Below are positions 38,849 through 47,712 of a DNA stretch of 64,000 nucleotides, one piece after another. Positions within the stretch are counted from its first letter, which is position 1; the number at the start of each line of letters is the position of its first letter. The DNA is from Ectothiorhodospira marina (GTDB taxonomy: Bacteria > Pseudomonadota > Gammaproteobacteria > Ectothiorhodospirales > Ectothiorhodospiraceae): positions 1 to 64,000 of the forward strand of contig NZ_FOAA01000013.1 of the NCBI RefSeq assembly GCF_900109495.1, read 5' to 3'. The notes beneath the pieces were generated by a model that did no database searches, was not told the DNA's origin, and was given only the letters and a program-made list of their open reading frames with translations. The position numbers and the translations under genes were made by a program.

Positions 38849-40501
38849 ATGATTCGACGCCACGCACATCGCAACAACCTGATCTGGGCCTCGGGGGCCG
38901 GCGCCGCGCCGAGCCCGGCGGCCACGGTCGGGGATGCGCGCCAGGCGTCCCCCCGCAAGCTTGGGGGATGGGAGCCTGCGCCCGCGGCCCCTCGTACCGA
39001 GGACACAGTCAGCCGCCCGTCCGTGCAGGACACCGCTCCCCTGGCGCCGAGCCGGGAGCGTCGTCCGCCGCATCGGGCACGACGTCACGTGCCGGGCACA
39101 GTGACCCAACCGCATCCGCTGACAAACCGCTCAACCAACGAGCAACTGCGGACCTATGATCAGGGCGTGCGAGCTGCCTTCGACCAGATCGTCCCCACAC
39201 TCAAACAGATCTCTGCCCTGCACTGCGAACCGGATTTCACCCAGCGGGCCCAGCAACTGGCGCAGCGGGAACTGGGTTTCGAGTTGCCCAACGGTATCCT
39301 GGACGATGCCTGGATCGCCGGCCTGGATCTGCGACGCCTGTACGCCTGGTCGGTGTTCGAGACCTACCGGCGCATGGCCGATGACTTCTTTGCCCGCGAC
39401 CCCCTGCGCGGCCGGGAGACGACGACCTTTGATACGTTCCTGCAGTCCTGCGGCTTTCACCTGATGGACATCACGCCCTGCGCCGATGGCCGCCTGGCCC
39501 ATGCCATCAGTTACGTGCTGCGTCTGCCCATCAGCGCGGTGCGCCGCAAGTCCTACGCCGGCACCCTGTTCGATGTGGAGGACACGGTGGAGAAATGGGT
39601 GGAGGTGGAGCACCAGCGCTTCCGTGAAGGCCGGCCCAATACCGCCGATACCGCCACCCGCTATCTCAAGGTGGTGATGTACCACTTCAGCAGCCTGGAT
39701 CCCCAGCACCAGGGCTGTGCCGCCCATGGCTCCGACGATGCCCAGGCGGCCCGGGCCGGACTGGAGCGCCTGCACCATTTTCGCCAGGCCATCGAGAACA
39801 GTTTCTGTTGTGGCGCGTCCGTGGCCCTGCTGCTGATCGGACTGGATACGGACACCGACGCCATCCGTGTACACCTGCCGGATGAACGGGGCGAGATGGA
39901 CCTGAACCAGTCGGTGGATGCGCAAGCGCTGTATGACCAGACACACAACCTCACACCTGAGGCCGCCCGGCAGGGCATCCTGGAGGCAGTCTGTGCCGCC
40001 GCGCCGGACACCGCCGACGAGGGCATGGTGCGTCTGGTGGCGCGACTGGTGGAGAACAACCTGTCGCAGATCGAATACGTGCGCACCCTGCAAGGGGGCG
40101 GCTACCAGGATGCAGGCCATGCCGAACGCTTCATGGCGGTAGGCATCGGTTTCGAGGAAATCCAATTGCGCAACCTGACCTATTTTGCCTACCTGCACAC
40201 GGTGGAGGAAGGCGCGCCGGACCTGGACGTGGGTTGTCACATCTTTGATGGCCTGAACGTCCGCCACGGCCTGCCCATCCCGGTGGTGGTGCGCTTTGAC
40301 TACCACGGCCGCGTGCCAGGTGCACGGGCGCGGGCGGTGGAACGAGTACATCGCCTGGACCGGGCCCTGGCGGATCGTTTCCGCACCCGTGTCGAGCAGG
40401 GATTATTGCACCGCATGCTGGTGGTGCGGGACTGCGATGCCGGCGCCGGACTGGAGGTGATCTCCACCTCCGTGATGCCGCCACCGGCAGGAGAACACTG
40501 A
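38849..40501 (+). CDS. csoSCA: Carboxysomal carbonic anhydrase CsoSCA
   Basis: A protein of 550 residues, the shell-associated beta-type carbonic anhydrase (formerly CsoS3) that converts HCO3- to CO2 inside the carboxysome. The zinc ligands expected from the Halothiobacillus enzyme are all present with correct spacing: Cys211 in DITPCADGR, His279 in MYHFSS and Cys290 in HQGCAAHG (11 residues after the histidine). The first ~85 residues are basic and disordered, the part that tethers the enzyme to RuBisCO. Its stop overlaps the csoS4A start by one base (TGATG). Confidence 0.95.
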   Translation: MIRRHAHRNNLIWASGAGAAPSPAATVGDARQASPRKLGGWEPAPAAPRTEDTVSRPSVQDTAPLAPSRERRPPHRARRHVPGTVTQPHPLTNRSTNEQLRTYDQGVRAAFDQIVPTLKQISALHCEPDFTQRAQQLAQRELGFELPNGILDDAWIAGLDLRRLYAWSVFETYRRMADDFFARDPLRGRETTTFDTFLQSCGFHLMDITPCADGRLAHAISYVLRLPISAVRRKSYAGTLFDVEDTVEKWVEVEHQRFREGRPNTADTATRYLKVVMYHFSSLDPQHQGCAAHGSDDAQAARAGLERLHHFRQAIENSFCCGASVALLLIGLDTDTDAIRVHLPDERGEMDLNQSVDAQALYDQTHNLTPEAARQGILEAVCAAAPDTADEGMVRLVARLVENNLSQIEYVRTLQGGGYQDAGHAERFMAVGIGFEEIQLRNLTYFAYLHTVEEGAPDLDVGCHIFDGLNVRHGLPIPVVVRFDYHGRVPGARARAVERVHRLDRALADRFRTRVEQGLLHRMLVVRDCDAGAGLEVISTSVMPPPAGEH

Positions 40502-40770
40502 TGAAGATCTGCCAGGTGGTAAGGCCCCTGGTGGCCACCAACCGGATTCCCGGCTTCGAACACAAGCACCTGCAGGTGGTCCGTGACGGCAGCGCCCTGC
40601 AGGTAGCGGTGGATTCGGTGGGCTGCGTGCCCGGTGACTGGGTGATCTGCGTGGGCAGTTCCGCCGCCCGTGAAGCCGCGGGCAGCAAGGAATTCCCCAG
40701 CGATCTGACCATTGTCGGGATCATCGATCACTGGCCGCCGCCGGAAGAAGCCTCCGGCGCCGAGACCTAG
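40501..40770 (+). CDS. csoS4A: Carboxysome shell vertex protein CsoS4A (BMC-P)
   Basis: A protein of 89 residues of the CcmL/EutN pentamer family that caps the icosahedral vertices. It begins MKICQVVRPLVATNRIPGFEH and contains VDSVGCVPGDWVICVGSSAAREA and the conserved ending LTIVGIIDHW. It is translationally coupled to csoSCA. csoS4B follows 10 bases downstream, its AGGAGG site overlapping this gene's stop. Confidence 0.95.
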   Translation: MKICQVVRPLVATNRIPGFEHKHLQVVRDGSALQVAVDSVGCVPGDWVICVGSSAAREAAGSKEFPSDLTIVGIIDHWPPPEEASGAET

Positions 40771-40780
40771 GAGGCCATCC

Positions 40781-41032
40781 ATGGAGATTCAACAGGTGGA
40801 AGGATCCGTGGTCTGCACACAACGCATCCCCGGACTCCATCACGTGAATCTGAGGGTGCTGCGGGATGCCAGGGGCAAGCGCGTGGTGGCCACCGACCCG
40901 GTGGGCGCGCGCCCGGGTAACTGGGTGTTCGTGGTCAGCGGCTCCGCCGCCCGCTACGCCATGGGCGATGCCCGCATCCTCACCGACCTGACGGTGGGCG
41001 GGATCATTGATCACTGGGAACCGGACACATGA
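40781..41032 (+). CDS. csoS4B: Carboxysome shell vertex protein CsoS4B (BMC-P)
   Basis: A protein of 83 residues from the ATG at 40781, chosen because TAGGAGG lies just upstream; longer frames run back into csoS4A. It has RIPGLHHVNLRVLRD, TDPVGARPGNWVFVVSGSAARYA and LTVGGIIDHW, the same fold as CsoS4A. Having two vertex paralogues is normal for alpha-carboxysomes. Confidence 0.95.
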   Translation: MEIQQVEGSVVCTQRIPGLHHVNLRVLRDARGKRVVATDPVGARPGNWVFVVSGSAARYAMGDARILTDLTVGGIIDHWEPDT

Positions 41033-41104
41033 AAAAATGGGCCTTGAAACGATTTTTAGCCCCCGCGGGCACCTTCGAGGCCGTCCGCAACCGCGGGGAA
41101 TACC

Positions 41105-41121
41105 GGGCCGGTTAACGGCCC
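41105..41121. repeat. Hairpin between csoS4B and csoS1
   Basis: GGGCCG (41105-41110) and CGGCCC (41116-41121) form a perfect six-base stem with a five-base loop in the 131-base gap before csoS1, the longest gap within the cso operon. It lacks a T-run, so it is not a strong terminator. It could be an mRNA processing or stability element giving the major shell protein its own expression level. Confidence 0.5.
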
Positions 41122-41163
41122 AATTGAATCATTAACAACCACTGAGTCACTCGGAGAAGACAG

Positions 41164-41466
41164 ATGGCCACTGAAAACTACGGTATTGCACTGGGGATGA
41201 TCGAAACCCGCGGACTCGTGCCCGCCATCGAGGCGGCAGACGCCATGACCAAGGCCGCTGAAGTGCGGCTGATTGGCCGGGAATTCGTCGGCGGCGGTTA
41301 CGTGACCGTGCTGGTGCGCGGCGAGACCGGGGCGGTGAATGCCGCGGTGCGCGCTGGCGCCGATGCCTGCGAACGGGTGGGTGACGGTCTGGTGGCGGCA
41401 CACATCATTGCCCGTCCGCACCGAGAGGTGGAGCCGATTCTGAGCAAGGCCGAGCCTGGCGCCTGA
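41164..41466 (+). CDS. csoS1: Major carboxysome shell protein CsoS1 (BMC-H)
   Basis: A protein of 100 residues of the bacterial microcompartment hexamer family: [38 protein letters not shown], then [23 protein letters not shown] and [11 protein letters not shown]. Hexamers tile the shell facets. Only this single copy is present, while Halothiobacillus neapolitanus has three tandem ones. GGAG lies before the ATG. No trimeric csoS1D follows in the window. Confidence 0.96.
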   Translation: MATENYGIALGMIETRGLVPAIEAADAMTKAAEVRLIGREFVGGGYVTVLVRGETGAVNAAVRAGADACERVGDGLVAAHIIARPHREVEPILSKAEPGA

Positions 41467-41521
41467 AACCCCTTTGCCTGAAACCTGAGCCGCCCGACGC
41501 GGGCGGCAGGGGTCATCATGC

Positions 41522-41998
41522 ATGAGACACACACGAGTCCATCCTCGTATTCTGGGTTACCTTGGGCGAGCGCTCAGCCTGGAGCTCTCGGCGGTGCAGC
41601 AGTACATGACCCAGGCCTCGCTGGTCGAGGCCTGGGGACTGCCGGAGGCCGCGGCGCGCCTGCGGGAGGAAACCGTCGAGGAAATGCGTCACGCGGAGCG
41701 GATCACCCAGCGGATGCTGTCCCTGGGGGCAGCCCCCAATGCCTCGCAGTTGCGACCTGCGGGCGTGGGGCGAACCCTGGTGGACCTGCTGCGCCAGGAT
41801 GCGATCCTGGAGGGCGAGATCATTGCCATCTACCAGGATGCCTTCACCTTCTGCCAACGGGTGGGCGACGGCGACAACGGCGCCTTTTTTCAACGGCTGC
41901 ACCAGGAGGAAATGGCGCATGCCCATGATATCGAACACTGGCTGGCCTCCCTGGGCGTTCCCCAGCGCGGCCATGACAGTGACCGCATCTACTTCTGA
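41522..41998 (+). CDS. Bacterioferritin-like protein of the cso operon
   Basis: A protein of 158 residues with a ferritin-like four-helix fold. Two ExxH di-iron motifs are visible, EEMRHAERI near residue 52 and EEMAHAHDIEHW near residue 130, plus an additional glutamate helix LEGEIIAIY. Bacterioferritin-like genes are a regular, though functionally unexplained, member of proteobacterial alpha-carboxysome operons. An overlapping start at 41518 in another frame is ignored. Confidence 0.87.
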   Translation: MRHTRVHPRILGYLGRALSLELSAVQQYMTQASLVEAWGLPEAAARLREETVEEMRHAERITQRMLSLGAAPNASQLRPAGVGRTLVDLLRQDAILEGEIIAIYQDAFTFCQRVGDGDNGAFFQRLHQEEMAHAHDIEHWLASLGVPQRGHDSDRIYF

Positions 41999-42013
41999 CG
42001 GGGGAAAATGACC

Positions 42014-42277
42014 ATGAGCCCGGAATGGATCGAGCGGCAAAAGCCACCGCGACTGGAGCGCCGGCTCGCCTTTGAAGATTACGAGGGCACTCGCCACTTT
42101 CTGGAACAGGCGGCGGAGTTGTCCGAGCACAGCGGCATTCATCCGGATATCAGTTTCGGACGGACCTATGTCAACATCACCCTGCACGCCGAAGAAGGGG
42201 CACAAGCCCTGAGCCAGGCGCAGCGGGATTTTGCTCGCGCCCTGGATACCCTGGCGCCGACTCAGGAGGATGCATGA
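42014..42277 (+). CDS. Alpha-carboxysome RuBisCO assembly factor acRAF (pterin dehydratase-like)
   Basis: A protein of 87 residues from the ATG at 42014; GGGGG lies nine bases before it, while the ATG at 42008 is too close to that site. The fold is that of pterin-4a-carbinolamine dehydratase: LAFEDYEGTRHFLEQAAELSEHSGIHPDISFGRTYVNITL. In the cso operon this homologue acts as a RuBisCO assembly chaperone rather than in pterin recycling. Its stop overlaps the next start (ATGA). Confidence 0.86.
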   Translation: MSPEWIERQKPPRLERRLAFEDYEGTRHFLEQAAELSEHSGIHPDISFGRTYVNITLHAEEGAQALSQAQRDFARALDTLAPTQEDA

Positions 42278-42546
42278 GCGAATCAAGTCACACCGAGACA
42301 TCCCCCGACCCTGACTCGGGCGCACACACATCGGCCGCGAAGGAATCCGATCCGGCGTCGGGCAGCCCGGCCTCCCCTCCCGACAAACCCACCTCCGGGA
42401 CCGCCGCGCCCAGTCAATCGGCCACACCCAAGCGCCGCACCAGCCCCCGGAACCAAAGCTCGCGCTCGGCAACCCGTCGCAAGCAGAAGGCGTCCACACC
42501 CGACCTCCCGGCCCTCCCCACTCGCCCACGCGTATGGCCCGACTGA
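42274..42546 (+). CDS. Probable carboxysome positioning protein McdB-like (disordered, no McdA partner nearby)
   Basis: A protein of 90 residues that is almost wholly low-complexity: acidic Ser/Thr/Pro/Asp for residues 1-45, then a basic Arg/Lys/Ser stretch (about 46-73), ending RVWPD. Alpha-type McdB proteins are disordered, lie downstream of acRAF in cso operons, and carry a conserved tryptophan within the last few residues; this protein matches all three. McdB normally works with the ParA-type ATPase McdA encoded between acRAF and McdB, but here the start overlaps the acRAF stop by four bases, so there is no room for one. Disorder means sequence similarity is weak and the call rests on position and the C-terminal Trp. 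Confidence 0.6.
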   Translation: MSESSHTETSPDPDSGAHTSAAKESDPASGSPASPPDKPTSGTAAPSQSATPKRRTSPRNQSSRSATRRKQKASTPDLPALPTRPRVWPD

Positions 42547-42615
42547 CGGGTTCACCCACAGGCCCGATCGGGTTGGGTCACGTCATGGATTCGCGTCATG
42601 GTCCGAGGAATGCCG

Positions 42616-43713
42616 ATGCCCCCTCATGAAACATCCAGCAAGACCACGCCCCACCCCGGCGATGAGGCCCGGGAACACCCCAGCGGTCCATCCGGCACCG
42701 CCAACCGCTTCATTCGTCATGCCACGCTGCGTCAGATGCAGTTGCTGGAGGCCATCGTGCGTCTGGGCAGTTTCACCCGGGCGGCGGAGGAGATGTTCCT
42801 CACCCAGCCCACGGTGTCCATGCAGATCAAGAAACTCTCCGACACCGTGGGCATGCCCCTGTTTCTCACCGCGGGCCGTCAGGTGGTGCCCACCGATGCC
42901 GGTCGCGAGGTCCATGCCGCCGTGCGGACCATCCTGCGTACCCTGAGTGACCTGGAGACCAAGCTGGCCGACCTGAAGGGCCTCAAAAGTGGCCGACTGC
43001 GGCTGGCGGTGATCACCACTGCCAAATACTTTGCCCCGGAGATCCTGGGGGCCTTCTGCGAAAAATTCCCGGGCATCGAGGTATCCCTCAAGATCACCAA
43101 TCGCGACCGCATCATCGAGCGCATGGCCGCCCACGAGGATGATCTGTACATCTTTGGCGAGCCCAAGAGCGCCGGCATGGACGTGGAGGCCACCTACCTG
43201 GCACCTAATCCACTGGTGATCGTCGCCCGGAATGACCATCCCCTGACGCAGGAAAGACGCATCCCCCTGGAGCGACTGGCCGAAGAGAACTTCCTGCTTC
43301 GGGAGACGGGGTCGGGTATCCGCGATTCCCTGGTGCGGCGGTTTCAGGAGAAGGGGCTGCGCCCACGGGTGCGCATGGAGTTGGGGAGCAACGAAGCCAT
43401 CAAGCACGCCATTGTCGCTGGCCTGGGAATCTCGGCCCTGTCGCTGCACTCCCTGAACCTGGACTGGGGCGGCGGCCGACTGGCCATGCTGGACGTGGAG
43501 GGCTTCCCGGTGGATCGGGCCTGGTATCTGGTGCATCCCAAGGGCCGGGAACTGTCCACCCTGGCCCGTACCTTCCTGGCCTTCGCCATCGAACAGGAAC
43601 CGGAGATCCGTGCCACCTTGAACACGACCTATCAGACCCTGCGTGCCGACAACCAGGCCATCCTGCTCCCGGAGGAAGACGGCCATCCAGATCCACACCC
43701 GATCCATCGATGA
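42616..43713 (+). CDS. cbbR: LysR-family regulator of the Calvin cycle operon, CbbR
   Basis: A protein of 365 residues from the ATG at 42616, which has GAGGA at six bases; the frame is open to 42598. After a ~30-residue disordered lead the helix-turn-helix is LRQMQLLEAIVRLGSFTRAAEEMFLTQPTVSMQIKKLSDTVG, as in CbbR. The effector domain has VITTAKYFAPEILGAFCEKFPGIEVSLKITNRD and RETGSGIRDSLVRRF. CbbR activates RuBisCO operons in response to metabolites such as NADPH or RuBP. Here it lies downstream of the operon on the same strand rather than divergent from cbbL. Confidence 0.88.
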   Translation: MPPHETSSKTTPHPGDEAREHPSGPSGTANRFIRHATLRQMQLLEAIVRLGSFTRAAEEMFLTQPTVSMQIKKLSDTVGMPLFLTAGRQVVPTDAGREVHAAVRTILRTLSDLETKLADLKGLKSGRLRLAVITTAKYFAPEILGAFCEKFPGIEVSLKITNRDRIIERMAAHEDDLYIFGEPKSAGMDVEATYLAPNPLVIVARNDHPLTQERRIPLERLAEENFLLRETGSGIRDSLVRRFQEKGLRPRVRMELGSNEAIKHAIVAGLGISALSLHSLNLDWGGGRLAMLDVEGFPVDRAWYLVHPKGRELSTLARTFLAFAIEQEPEIRATLNTTYQTLRADNQAILLPEEDGHPDPHPIHR

Positions 43714-43817
43714 AGGCATTGGCTGGCTCATGTCGCTGACCCAGATCCACAGCGAGGACTTCTGCAGCCGGGTGTGAAGTAATGGGCCACGGGGCCACCC
43801 GCCCCTCATCCCCGGAG

Positions 43818-43846
43818 ATTCACCTAAACGTCACGCCTTCTTCACC
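43818..43846 (+). promoter_or_regulatory. Pho box (three half-sites) before the glycosyltransferase gene
   Basis: Half-sites ATTCACC (43818), CGTCACG (43829) and CTTCACC (43840) lie exactly 11 bases apart, the layout bound by PhoB dimers, followed 15-20 bases later by TAGCAT as a possible -10. PhoB replaces the -35 element in such promoters. No search was run; the call is by eye. Confidence 0.68.
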
Positions 43847-43901
43847 CGGCTGAAAACCAACCCGCCTAGCATCGGGGCAACCTGTCCATAGTGGAAGCCC
43901 C

Positions 43902-45143
43902 ATGCAGACTGCCCAGAACACCCGGGAACCGGATCCGGTCGCGCCAACCCCGGCCTCGGAACTGAACACCACCCCCAACCTGGCCGCAGTGCCCCAACAA
44001 CGCCTGCGCATCGCCATGATCACGGAGACCTTTCCTCCCGAGATCAATGGTGTTGCCCACACCCTGCACCAGATGGTGAAAAGCATGCTGGAGCGGGGTC
44101 ATGAAGTTCACCTGATCCGCCCCCGGCAGGGCAAGGCGGATCAGGGAACGCTGACACCCCGGGAAGGCCTGCATGAGCAACTCACCCATGGCCTGCCGAT
44201 CCCGGGCTATCCCGGCCTGCATTTTGGCCTGCCAGCCCGTGGCGCCATCCGCAAGGCCTGGAAAGACAACCCCCCGGACGTGGTCTATGTGGCCACCGAA
44301 GGGTTGCTGGGCGGTTCCGTACTGTCCGCGGCCCGGTCCATGGGCATCCCGGTGATCAGCGGCTTTCACACCAACTTCCATCGCTATAGTCAGTATTACG
44401 GCCTGGGATTCATGGCACCAGTCATCAGCAGGTTCCTGCGTCGCTTTCATCATCGTACCCACTGCACCCTGGTGCCTACGGATAGTCTACGGGATGAACT
44501 TCAGGCTCAGGGCTTTGGGACCTGCCGGGTACTGGCCCGGGGTGTGGACACCCGATTGTTCAACCCAGCCCGCCGCCGAACCGATCTGCGCGCCCAATGG
44601 GGGCTTGAGGAAAACGAGCCTGCGGTGATCTACGTGGGCCGCCTGGCGGCAGAAAAGAATCTGGACCTGGCCGTGGAGGCCTTCCGTGCCATGCAGGCCC
44701 GCCAGCCCAAGGCCCGATTCATCCTGGTGGGGGATGGCCCCGCCGCCGCCGAACTGCGCGAACACCACCCGGACCTGATCCTGGCAGGCGTGCACATCGG
44801 CGAGGACCTGGCAGGCTATTACGCCAGTGGTGACATCTTCCTGTTTCCCTCCACTTCAGACACCTTTGGCAATGTGGTCCTGGAGGCCATGGCCTCGGGT
44901 CTGGCGGTGGTCTCATATGACTATGCCGCGGGACGTCAGCACCTGCGCCACGGCGAGAGCGGCATGCTGGCTCGTTTCGATGACGCCGAGCATTTCAAGG
45001 CATTGGCCGCCGAACTGGTGGCCGAACCCCACACCTGGAAACACCTCGGCATCCAGGCACGGGCCGAGGCCGAAACGGTGGACTGGCGTTGTGAGCACGA
45101 CCGGCTGGAAGCCCTTTTCCTAGAGTACGCCCAAGCCAAGTGA
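43902..45143 (+). CDS. GT4-family glycosyltransferase, Agt/SqdX/MgdA-like (glycolipid synthesis)
   Basis: A protein of 413 residues. A ~35-residue variable lead is followed by a GT-B fold: RIAMITETFPPEINGVAHTLHQMVKSMLERGHEVHLIRPR, then PVISGFHTNFHRYSQYYG, AVIYVGRLAAEKNLDLAVEAF, and the donor-site block SDTFGNVVLEAMASGLAVVSYD with the EX7E-like glutamates. This subfamily includes SqdX and the proteobacterial Agt enzymes that glycosylate diacylglycerol during phosphate starvation. A Pho box stands upstream, and a PAP2 phosphatase follows. The exact sugar donor is not readable. No sqdB is in the window, which argues against sulfolipid. Confidence 0.8.
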   Translation: MQTAQNTREPDPVAPTPASELNTTPNLAAVPQQRLRIAMITETFPPEINGVAHTLHQMVKSMLERGHEVHLIRPRQGKADQGTLTPREGLHEQLTHGLPIPGYPGLHFGLPARGAIRKAWKDNPPDVVYVATEGLLGGSVLSAARSMGIPVISGFHTNFHRYSQYYGLGFMAPVISRFLRRFHHRTHCTLVPTDSLRDELQAQGFGTCRVLARGVDTRLFNPARRRTDLRAQWGLEENEPAVIYVGRLAAEKNLDLAVEAFRAMQARQPKARFILVGDGPAAAELREHHPDLILAGVHIGEDLAGYYASGDIFLFPSTSDTFGNVVLEAMASGLAVVSYDYAAGRQHLRHGESGMLARFDDAEHFKALAAELVAEPHTWKHLGIQARAEAETVDWRCEHDRLEALFLEYAQAK

Positions 45144-45153
45144 GGTGTTCCCC

Positions 45154-45672
45154 ATGCGCATGATGCAGCGAATGACCGAAGCTGAACTCCCCCTGTGCCT
45201 GGCCTTCAACCGGGCCAACCACCAATGGCTGTCCCACCGGCTCTTTGCCGTGGTCAGCCGATTGGGCAATGGGGTCTTCTGGTATGTATTGATGCTGGCC
45301 CTCCCCGTCCTGCATGGCCTGTGGGCCCTGCAGGTGAGCCTGCACATGGCACTGGTGGGCCTGCTGTGCCTGCCTATCTACAAACTCCTGAAACGCACCA
45401 CCGTTCGCGACCGCCCCTACACCCAGAACCAGGACATCCTGCAGAACGTACCGGCCCTGGACCGCTTCAGTTTTCCCTCCGGCCACACCATGCATGCGGT
45501 GGCCTTCACCATCATCCTGGTGGCCTATCTGCCGGCCTGGGCCTGGCTGGTGGTGCCCTTCACGGTGATGATCGCCCTGTCCCGACTGGTGCTGGGCCTG
45601 CACTATCCCAGCGATGTACTGGCGGGTGCAGCCATCGGCGCCGGGGTGGCGTTCGCCAGCCTGATCCTTTAA
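45154..45672 (+). CDS. PAP2-family membrane phosphatase
   Basis: A protein of 172 residues from the ATG at 45154 with GAGG upstream. It has about five membrane helices and all three PAP2 motifs: KRTTVRDRP, FPSGHTMHA and SRLVLGLHYPSD, with the catalytic histidines. It probably dephosphorylates phosphatidate or undecaprenyl diphosphate. Ten bases after a Pho-box-controlled glycosyltransferase, supply of diacylglycerol acceptor is a reasonable role; that is inference. Confidence 0.85.
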   Translation: MRMMQRMTEAELPLCLAFNRANHQWLSHRLFAVVSRLGNGVFWYVLMLALPVLHGLWALQVSLHMALVGLLCLPIYKLLKRTTVRDRPYTQNQDILQNVPALDRFSFPSGHTMHAVAFTIILVAYLPAWAWLVVPFTVMIALSRLVLGLHYPSDVLAGAAIGAGVAFASLIL

Positions 45673-45682
45673 TACCTGCCGT

Positions 45683-47635
45683 TCAGTCCGCACACAACCG
45701 AAGGGCTCGCAACTGCGAGCTCTTTTTGTGTTGGTGAGCCTGCATGCGCACCAGGATGTCGTTGAGGGTGCGTACCGCCTCCAGAATATAAGGCCCCTTG
45801 TTGAGCATGACGCATTCGGCACGACCGGCCATGGCGGCATCGGTGAGTTCCGGGCGGGAGATGGTCCCGGTCTTCGCCAGGGTTTCCAATACCTGAGTGG
45901 CCCAGATCACCGGCACATGAGCGGCCTCGCACAGCCACAGGATCTCCTCCTGGATCTCCGCCAGCCGCTCGCCGCCGATCTCCACGGCCAGATCCCCGCG
46001 GGCGATCATCACCCCCAGGCGATGGCGACCCAGGGTGGCCAGGATGATCTCGGAGAGGTTTTCCAGGGCGCGACGCGTTTCGATCTTGGCCACGACCCCA
46101 AGGCCGGCGCCCCCCCGGCAGGCCAGTGCGTCCATGAGGGCGACCATATCCTGACGGGATTCCACGAAGGAATAGCCCACCAGGTCCGCATGGGCCGCCA
46201 CGAAGTCCAGATCCTGGAGATCCTGCGCGCTTAGCGGCGGCAGATTCAACCGGGCACCGGGGAAGTTGAGCCCCTTATCCGCCCGCAGGCGACTGCCCTG
46301 AGGGCGACAGTGGGTGATGCGAACGTGCACGCCGCCTTCATCCACCGACTCCACCTGCCCACCGATCTTGCCATCATCAATCCACACCGGCTGCCCCACC
46401 TCCAGCAGATCCAGGGCTTCCGGCGTGGAGCAGGCGATGTGAGCGCAGCGTATGACCTGCCCCGCGTCACTCACCTGCGCCGGTCGCCCCGGCAGGGAGG
46501 CACGGGTCAGGTGGAGCCGACATCCCTTGTAAAGACGGATATTGACGGATTCCCGAGTCAACCATCCCAAGCGCAGAGATTCCAGTCGGGCTCGCCGACC
46601 GTTGGCATCCGGGCGTTCGAGCACCAACTCAGTCTCATCACTGACATAGGCCCCCTGGTCCAGGGTGGCCAGCCAGCCGCCTCCTGGCAGGGGCTCCCTC
46701 AGCCTGAGCACCCGGGCCTTGCCTCGCGTATCGCGAAAGCGCAACTCATCCACGGATTGCAGTCCCTCCAGCGTCGCCTTCGGCAGGGAAAAGGCATATT
46801 GCCCGCGTGTCTGCACCGGATCCTGGGCCGAACCCTCGGGCAGCAAATGAACGTGCGCTGGCTCGGTGACCCGACCCAACAGGTTTCGAAGGGGTTTGAT
46901 ATGGGTGATGGCCGGCTTGAAGTCCAGCGGGCCGGTGCGCAACTTGTGGCCGGCCAGGTCCATCAACACCGTGCAAGGACGCCCCAGCGCTGCCTCGGCG
47001 GCGCGCAGGTGCTTGAGCATGGCCGCCCATGCCTGGGGGCCATCATGGGCACAGTTGATACGCGCACAGTCCATGCCCTCCTCCATGAGTTCCTCCACCA
47101 GTTGGGGATTCACCGCCGCCGCGCTGGGCAGAGTGACCATGATGCGCACCTGACGTGCCCCGGAGGGGGCGCCGAAGAGTTGATCGGCATTGTCCTGGAG
47201 GGTGGTCTCTCCGGTGTCGTAGTCGATGGCAGGTTCTTCATTCAAGGCCCCGATCTCATGGCCGGTCAGTTGTGCCAGCCGCCGGGTCACCTGGTTGATA
47301 CTGGCCAGCACATGCGCCTCGGTTCGCCCCAGGGAGGACAGCCCCTGACGGGCCAGGCCCCGCTGTATGGGGCGCAGATCCAGCGACCGTAAGGCCAGGT
47401 AATGGGCCAGATTCCGCGCCGAAAGGGGGATATCACCAGGATAGTCCTGGGAGAATCGCTGTAGACGTCGCTGCCCCCCAAGCAGCACCTCGGCACGCAG
47501 GCCGAACAGGGCGTCTCTCAGTCCTTCCAGGCTGTCTGTTCGCGGGGCATCGCCCGCGCCTGGCGTAGAGGGGGAAGCCGCTCCATCACCGACAGGTGTC
47601 GATGTGAGCGGGATGTGGGATACGGGATCGGGCAT
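45683..47635 (-). CDS. Atypical large pyruvate kinase-like protein
   Basis: A protein of 650 residues from the ATG at 47635. Residues ~1-160 form an extra helical N-terminal domain not found in ordinary pyruvate kinase. The TIM-barrel core keeps MVTLPSAAA, ARINCAHDGPQ (canonical NFSH, with Ser replaced by Ala), LAGHKLRTG, KGLNFPGARLNLPPLS, VVAKIETRRALENL with the catalytic lysine, ARGDLAVEI with metal ligands and ATQVLETL. The B-domain is enlarged. The protein ends directly after the barrel at VMLNKGPYILEAV, so the SGETA motif and the C-terminal allosteric domain are missing. A Pho box precedes it. Activity as a pyruvate kinase is plausible but not certain. Confidence 0.8.
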   Translation of the reverse strand: MPDPVSHIPLTSTPVGDGAASPSTPGAGDAPRTDSLEGLRDALFGLRAEVLLGGQRRLQRFSQDYPGDIPLSARNLAHYLALRSLDLRPIQRGLARQGLSSLGRTEAHVLASINQVTRRLAQLTGHEIGALNEEPAIDYDTGETTLQDNADQLFGAPSGARQVRIMVTLPSAAAVNPQLVEELMEEGMDCARINCAHDGPQAWAAMLKHLRAAEAALGRPCTVLMDLAGHKLRTGPLDFKPAITHIKPLRNLLGRVTEPAHVHLLPEGSAQDPVQTRGQYAFSLPKATLEGLQSVDELRFRDTRGKARVLRLREPLPGGGWLATLDQGAYVSDETELVLERPDANGRRARLESLRLGWLTRESVNIRLYKGCRLHLTRASLPGRPAQVSDAGQVIRCAHIACSTPEALDLLEVGQPVWIDDGKIGGQVESVDEGGVHVRITHCRPQGSRLRADKGLNFPGARLNLPPLSAQDLQDLDFVAAHADLVGYSFVESRQDMVALMDALACRGGAGLGVVAKIETRRALENLSEIILATLGRHRLGVMIARGDLAVEIGGERLAEIQEEILWLCEAAHVPVIWATQVLETLAKTGTISRPELTDAAMAGRAECVMLNKGPYILEAVRTLNDILVRMQAHQHKKSSQLRALRLCAD

Positions 47636-47712
47636 GGCGGATGACCGTGAGAATCCGTCCCGGGAGAGCCGGGATCGTAGGGGATGGCTATCTGCAAGAG
47701 ATAACAAAACTC

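Noticed and set aside
42277-42616. McdA (ParA) gene beside the McdB-like gene
   Set aside because: No Walker motif ORF exists between acRAF and cbbR on either strand.
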